A model generated the notes under the pieces. That model was not told where the DNA came from. It did not search any database and worked only from the letters and a program-made list of their open reading frames with translations. Position numbers and translations under genes: made by a program. Below are positions 60,749 through 64,000 of a DNA stretch of 64,000 nucleotides, piece by piece. The stretch lies in the NCBI RefSeq assembly GCF_003342675.1, contig NZ_CP031148.1, positions 868,001 through 932,000 of the forward strand, given 5' to 3'. The stretch is from Haloplanus rubicundus (GTDB lineage: Archaea > Halobacteriota > Halobacteria > Halobacteriales > Haloferacaceae). The first letter of the stretch is position 1, and every line of letters begins with the position of its first letter.

Positions 60749-60970
60749 ATGACCAGCGACGACGAGCCAACGGTGCCCATCGTCTGTTCGGCCTGCGAGA
60801 CGACGACGCGGGTGCCGCTCCCGGACGTGGCCGAGGCGGTCGATCGACACAACGAGAACGTCCACGACGGCGAGGCGATTGCGGAAATCGACCCCGCAAT
60901 CGTCGAGAGCCTCGCCGACCTCGTCGCCGAGGACATGGGGTTGCTCGACGACGACGAGGACTGGGACTGA
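60749..60970 (+). CDS. Small acidic haloarchaeal protein with CxxC
   Basis: 73 residues from ATG 60749, with a TATA box (ttttatac, 60718-60725) 27 nt upstream. The start is PTVPIVCSACETTTRVPLPDVAEAVDRHNENVHDGE; the CxxC pair and a following His could bind zinc. The acidic tail is DDDEDWD. Conserved hypothetical proteins of this size are common in haloarchaea. It ends just before a long hairpin. Confidence 0.7.
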   Translation: MTSDDEPTVPIVCSACETTTRVPLPDVAEAVDRHNENVHDGEAIAEIDPAIVESLADLVAEDMGLLDDDEDWD

Positions 60971-60978
60971 TACTCCGC

Positions 60979-61058
60979 ATACTGTCGGCTGTATCTGTTT
61001 CACGATGTCCGTCATCCCGGGGTGACGGACCTCGTGATCGACTTACAGCCGGCAGTAT
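60979..61058. repeat. 80-bp imperfect hairpin, copy 1 of a structured pair
   Basis: Outer arms ATACTGTCGGCTGTA (60979-60993) and TACAGCCGGCAGTAT (61044-61058) pair at 14 of 15 positions. Inner arms tcacgatgtccgtcatccc and gggtgacggacctcgtga (61000-61037) pair with one bulge. The internal-loop strands are tctgtt and tcgact. A second hairpin with the same loop sequences but different stems lies at 61732-61813 on the far side of the halocyanin gene. Function unknown. Confidence 0.9.
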
Positions 61059-61165
61059 CACCGGCTGTCGTGACGCCGCGGGCGCGTTCCCACCGCCCGG
61101 CGACCGCCACGAACCTGTTCGGCCGAACCCTCGCGTCCGAGCGGTGCCAGGAGCGACGTGGGAAG

Positions 61166-61711
61166 ATGTTCGAATCCAAGCGCTGCACACGTCGGTCGGT
61201 GGTCCTGTCGACAGGTACGCTCGCCCTCACGGCACTCGCCGGCTGTAGTGGCGGTGGCGGCGGGGGGAGCGAGAGCGACGGCGGCGGCGGTGAGAGTCAG
61301 AGCGACGGTGGAACGGCCACGGAGACGGAGAGCGGCGACGGGGGCGGCGGTAGTGGCGGCGGCACCCCCAGCTTCGATGGCTGGATGGAGAACGTCGGCA
61401 ACTACGACGGCGTCGTCGACGAGACGGGGGGAGACGAGGTGACCGTCGCCGTCGGCGCCGAGGGCAACGGCGGCGCGTACGCGTTCGGCCCGCCGGCGGT
61501 CCGCGTCTCGTCCGGGACGACCGTCGTCTGGGAGTGGACCGGCCAGGGCGCCCAGCACAACGTCGCCGCCGAGAGCGGCGGCTTCGAGAGCGACCTCTCA
61601 GCCGAGGAAGGATTCACCTTCGAGCATACGTTCTCGGAGTCGGGGACGTACACGTACGTCTGCACGCCCCACCGGACCCTCGGGATGAAAGGCGTCGTCG
61701 TCGTGGAGTGA
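61166..61711 (+). CDS. Halocyanin (blue copper) Tat lipoprotein
   Basis: 181 residues from ATG 61166. A Tat-like signal (TRRSVVLSTGTLALTALAGC) ends in a lipobox, followed by a Gly/Ser/Asp-rich tether. The cupredoxin domain has the copper ligands His (GAQHNVAAE), Cys and His (YVCTPHRTL) and Met (LGMKGVVVV), the plastocyanin pattern. Halocyanins are membrane-anchored electron carriers on the outer face, probably between a bc1-like complex and a terminal oxidase. The two structured hairpins flank this gene. Confidence 0.95.
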   Translation: MFESKRCTRRSVVLSTGTLALTALAGCSGGGGGGSESDGGGGESQSDGGTATETESGDGGGGSGGGTPSFDGWMENVGNYDGVVDETGGDEVTVAVGAEGNGGAYAFGPPAVRVSSGTTVVWEWTGQGAQHNVAAESGGFESDLSAEEGFTFEHTFSESGTYTYVCTPHRTLGMKGVVVVE

Positions 61712-61731
61712 CCGCGGCTCACGAGGATGCT

Positions 61732-61813
61732 ATAGTCGCGTTTGGAACTGTTTGCACGTCGGATCGCACGCAGCCTTGCGATCCGATGTGTGATGACTTA
61801 CGAACGCGACTAT
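61732..61813. repeat. 82-bp imperfect hairpin, copy 2 of a structured pair
   Basis: Outer arms ATAGTCGCGTTTG (61732-61744) and CGAACGCGACTAT (61801-61813) pair with one G-T. Inner arms gcacgtcggatcgca and tgcgatccgatgtgt (61754-61791) pair with two G-T. The loop strands are gaactgttt and gatgactta, which match those of copy 1 (ctgttt and gacttac). The stem bases differ from copy 1 yet still pair. It overlaps the last three bases of the MFS gene stop region. Confidence 0.9.
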
Positions 61814-63042
61814 CGTCCGACCGGCGGCAACACTTGGCCGAGCGCGAGGACGACGGTCGCGACGCCGGCGAGGAGGAAGAAGGCGGCGTCGAACCGCCCG
61901 GCGTCGCCGAGTGCGCCGACGACGACCGGCCCGCTCGCGCCGAGGCCGATGAAGCCGGTCCGAACCAGCCCGAAGCCCGTCCCCTTCGCCTCGTCCGGCA
62001 CCGTCTCGACGATGTAGGTGTTGCCGATGGGCCAGAAGGCGAGTTGCGTGCTCGCGAGGAGGGTGACGGCCAGGATTCCCGCGCGGCTCTCGGCCAGTGG
62101 CAGGGCGACGAGCGCGCAGACGGCGCCGGCGAGGATGGCGGTCATCGTGACCCGCGTCCCCACGCGATCACGCGCCGCGCCGGCGATGGGCTGGACGACG
62201 ACGGCGCTCGCGAAAAAGAGGCCGAGTATCGTCGCCGCCCCGCTCTCGCTCAGCCCCTTCTCGACGACCAGGTAGGTCGGGTAGAAGCCGGTGAACGACT
62301 GATAGACGAACATCATGAGGATCATACACAGGGTGCCGAGGCCGAGCGCCCGCGTCGTCAGGGCGCGCCCGACCGCCCGAACGTCCGCCCACAGCGGTCG
62401 GACGGGCGGCGCGTCGGCGTCGCCGGAGCGTCGTGGGATCACGAGCGCGAGCGCGACGGCGACGACGGCGAACGCCGGGACGAGCGCGCCGAACCCCAGT
62501 CGCCACCCGACGGCGGCGGCGATGGTCGCCGCGAGCGGCGGGAGGGCCATCGTCCCGACGTTGCCCGTCGCCTGCGCGATGCCGATGGCGGTGCCCGTGC
62601 GGTCGGTGAACACGTCCGAGAGGACGGTGAGCCGGGTGGTGCCGTACAGCCCCACCCCGACGCCGACGCCGACGGTGCCGAGGAAGAACGTCACCGTCGT
62701 CGTCGCGGCGGCGACGGCGACGACGCCCAGTCCGCCGAGCGCGATTGCGGCGACGAGGACGGCCCGTTCGCCGTACCGGTCGGCGAGGATGCCACCCGGG
62801 AACTGCATGCTCGCGTACGCGCCCCACAGGACGGTGATGAGCAACCCGGCCGTCGAGAGGCTCATCCCGAAGCTCCGGCGCACCGCCGGCAGGAGCGCGG
62901 GGAAGACGAGGCGAACGCCGATGGCGAGCGCCCAGCCGACGGCGACGACGACCAGCACCCACCCCCGCCCGTCGCCACGGAGTTCGTTCGCGGCCGTCCG
63001 CACCCGGGCAACGGCGTCGCGGCTGCGCTCGACGCCGATCAT
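61810..63042 (-). CDS. Major facilitator superfamily transporter
   Basis: 410 residues from ATG 63042, twelve predicted helices. The loop between helices 2 and 3 carries GGILADRYGERAVL, matching the MFS signature GxLaDrxGrrxxl. A later cytosolic loop is GAARDRVGTRVTM. The substrate is not evident. It converges on the halocyanin gene with the structured hairpin between the stops, which could act as terminator for both. Confidence 0.9.
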   Translation of the reverse strand: MIGVERSRDAVARVRTAANELRGDGRGWVLVVVAVGWALAIGVRLVFPALLPAVRRSFGMSLSTAGLLITVLWGAYASMQFPGGILADRYGERAVLVAAIALGGLGVVAVAAATTTVTFFLGTVGVGVGVGLYGTTRLTVLSDVFTDRTGTAIGIAQATGNVGTMALPPLAATIAAAVGWRLGFGALVPAFAVVAVALALVIPRRSGDADAPPVRPLWADVRAVGRALTTRALGLGTLCMILMMFVYQSFTGFYPTYLVVEKGLSESGAATILGLFFASAVVVQPIAGAARDRVGTRVTMTAILAGAVCALVALPLAESRAGILAVTLLASTQLAFWPIGNTYIVETVPDEAKGTGFGLVRTGFIGLGASGPVVVGALGDAGRFDAAFFLLAGVATVVLALGQVLPPVGR

Positions 63043-63180
63043 CCGCTGCCCGCCACCCTGCCCCCTTGCATCGGTCGCCCGTTCGCCGACCGACGGATAA
63101 AGCCATCCGATTTTTCCGGGTCGTGCGTCGGCCGCCCACGACCGGGCCGCTCTTTTGTCCGGTCCCCAGCAAGTACTCCC

Positions 63181-63816
63181 ATGAGCGACACGCAGGCCAG
63201 CGAGCGCATCACCGTCTACTCCGACTACGTCTGTCCGTTCTGTTATCTCGGACGGCAGTCCCTCGGCCGGTATCAGGACGAGCGCGAGGCGGAGCTGGAA
63301 GTCGACTGGCGACCGTTCGACCTCCGCGCACAAAAACGCGGTCCGGACGGCGACATCGACCACTCGGTCGACGACGGGAAAGACGCGGACTACTACGAAC
63401 AGGCCCGCGAGAACGTCCGCCGGCTCCGCGAGCAGTACGACGCCGAGATGGCCCAGGAGATAGCGACGGACGTGGACTCGCGGCCGGCGCAGGTGGTCTC
63501 CCTGCACGTGAAAGAGAGCGAACCCTACGGGACGTGGCTGACGTTCGACGAGACGGTCTTCGAGGCGCTGTGGGTCGACGGCCGCGACATCGGTGACCGC
63601 GACGTGCTGGTCGACTGCGCCGAGACGGCGGGGCTTGACGAGAACGTCGTCGACGCCGCCCTCGACGACGCGGCGCTCGATTCCCGAATCGACGACCTGT
63701 TCGACGCGGCGCGGCGGCAGGGCGTCACCGGCGTCCCCACCTTCGCCTACGACGGTCACGCGGCGCGGGGCGCGGTGCCGCCGGCGCAGTTGCGGCGACT
63801 GGTCGAAGGGAACTGA
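63181..63816 (+). CDS. DsbA family (FrnE-like) thiol oxidoreductase
   Basis: 211 residues. ITVYSDYVCPFCYLGRQSL has the CPFC active site at the end of the first strand; VTGVPTFAYDGHAARGAVPP carries the cis-Pro and closes the thioredoxin-like part. The helical insert YYEQARENVRRLREQYDAEM is typical of the FrnE subfamily. No signal peptide, so it works in the cytosol. Roles in redox or metal stress are known for the family. Its start is 140 bp from the MFS start on the other strand. Confidence 0.9.
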   Translation: MSDTQASERITVYSDYVCPFCYLGRQSLGRYQDEREAELEVDWRPFDLRAQKRGPDGDIDHSVDDGKDADYYEQARENVRRLREQYDAEMAQEIATDVDSRPAQVVSLHVKESEPYGTWLTFDETVFEALWVDGRDIGDRDVLVDCAETAGLDENVVDAALDDAALDSRIDDLFDAARRQGVTGVPTFAYDGHAARGAVPPAQLRRLVEGN

Positions 63817-63859
63817 CCCCACCCCAACCTATTCCCCCCCGTATCCCTCACATCGACCG

Positions 63860-64000
63860 ATGAGCGATCAGGGAGCGAGCCGGCGTGGATTCCTCCGCGC
63901 CGGCGCCATCGCGCTGACCGCGGGGCTCGCGGGCTGTGGATCGACGGCCCCGAGTGCCGACGGATCGGCCGCCGCCGGGAGCGACGGGTCGGCCGCCGAT
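63860..64000 (+). CDS. Tat lipoprotein, 3'-partial
   Basis: The first 47 codons are in the window. RRGFLRAGAIALTAGLAGC is a Tat signal with lipobox, followed by a Ser/Ala/Gly/Asp-rich tether. The frame is still open at the right edge, so the functional domain is not seen. It probably encodes an extracellular anchored protein such as a substrate-binding or halocyanin-like protein. Confidence 0.7.
   Translation, partial: MSDQGASRRGFLRAGAIALTAGLAGCGSTAPSADGSAAAGSDGSAAD

Overview
The window is chromosomal DNA of a halophilic archaeon, most likely of the Haloferacales type. The evidence is a GC-rich sequence, strongly acidic predicted proteins, TATA boxes about 26-30 nt upstream of starts with almost no leader, Tat/lipobox secreted proteins, a halorhodopsin, a halocyanin, and many haloarchaea-specific small families. 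No tRNA, rRNA or CRISPR array was seen.

Layout. 1-3 kb: end of a type IV pilus-like ATPase gene, converging on a halorhodopsin. 3.2-4.6 kb: a TnpB-only IS1341-type element. 4.6-9.5 kb: lipoprotein, small enzymes, methyltransferase and an intramembrane protease. 9.5-12 kb: a complete IS200/IS605 element (TnpA+TnpB) abuts a sensor kinase that has lost its 5' half. 12-17.7 kb: formamidase-like protein, a MoaD-like ubiquitin fold protein, tandem zinc-finger microproteins, and a divergent DUF59 + amidohydrolase / zinc alcohol dehydrogenase module that resembles the accessory part of bacterial propane monooxygenase clusters. 17.7-27 kb: ferritin-like protein, two sensor kinases (one with a canonical LOV photoreceptor domain), a flavoprotein, a Tat lipoprotein and a wHTH/membrane pair. 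27-31.6 kb: an island of lower GC content made of four consecutive modules, each carrying an omegaRNA-like right-end fold; two contain tnpB genes, one follows a CorC-type transporter and one is an orphan. 31.8-40 kb: UspA, a large duplicated-domain protein with a peptidoglycan-binding module, then TadC/PilC and five overlapping pilin-like membrane-anchored genes. 40-50 kb: flippase-like protein, kinases, esterases, and a K+ channel/TrkA protein. 50-64 kb: tartrate/D-malate dehydrogenase-like enzyme, rhodanese-metallo-beta-lactamase fusion, MOSC protein, RnfC-like protein, carotenoid oxygenase, photolyase, halocyanin, MFS transporter, DsbA-like protein and the start of another Tat lipoprotein.

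How the genes may work together. Light is a recurrent theme: halorhodopsin needs retinal, which the carotenoid oxygenase could supply; a LOV kinase and a photolyase add blue-light sensing and repair. They are not one operon. The secretion ATPase at the left edge and the TadC operon at 35 kb are probably partners that have been separated. Five sensor kinase genes (one broken) have no response regulator nearby. The most unusual sequence features are two approximately 80-bp hairpins with changed but still complementary stems flanking the halocyanin gene, and the repeated omegaRNA-like ends in the 27-31.6 kb island.
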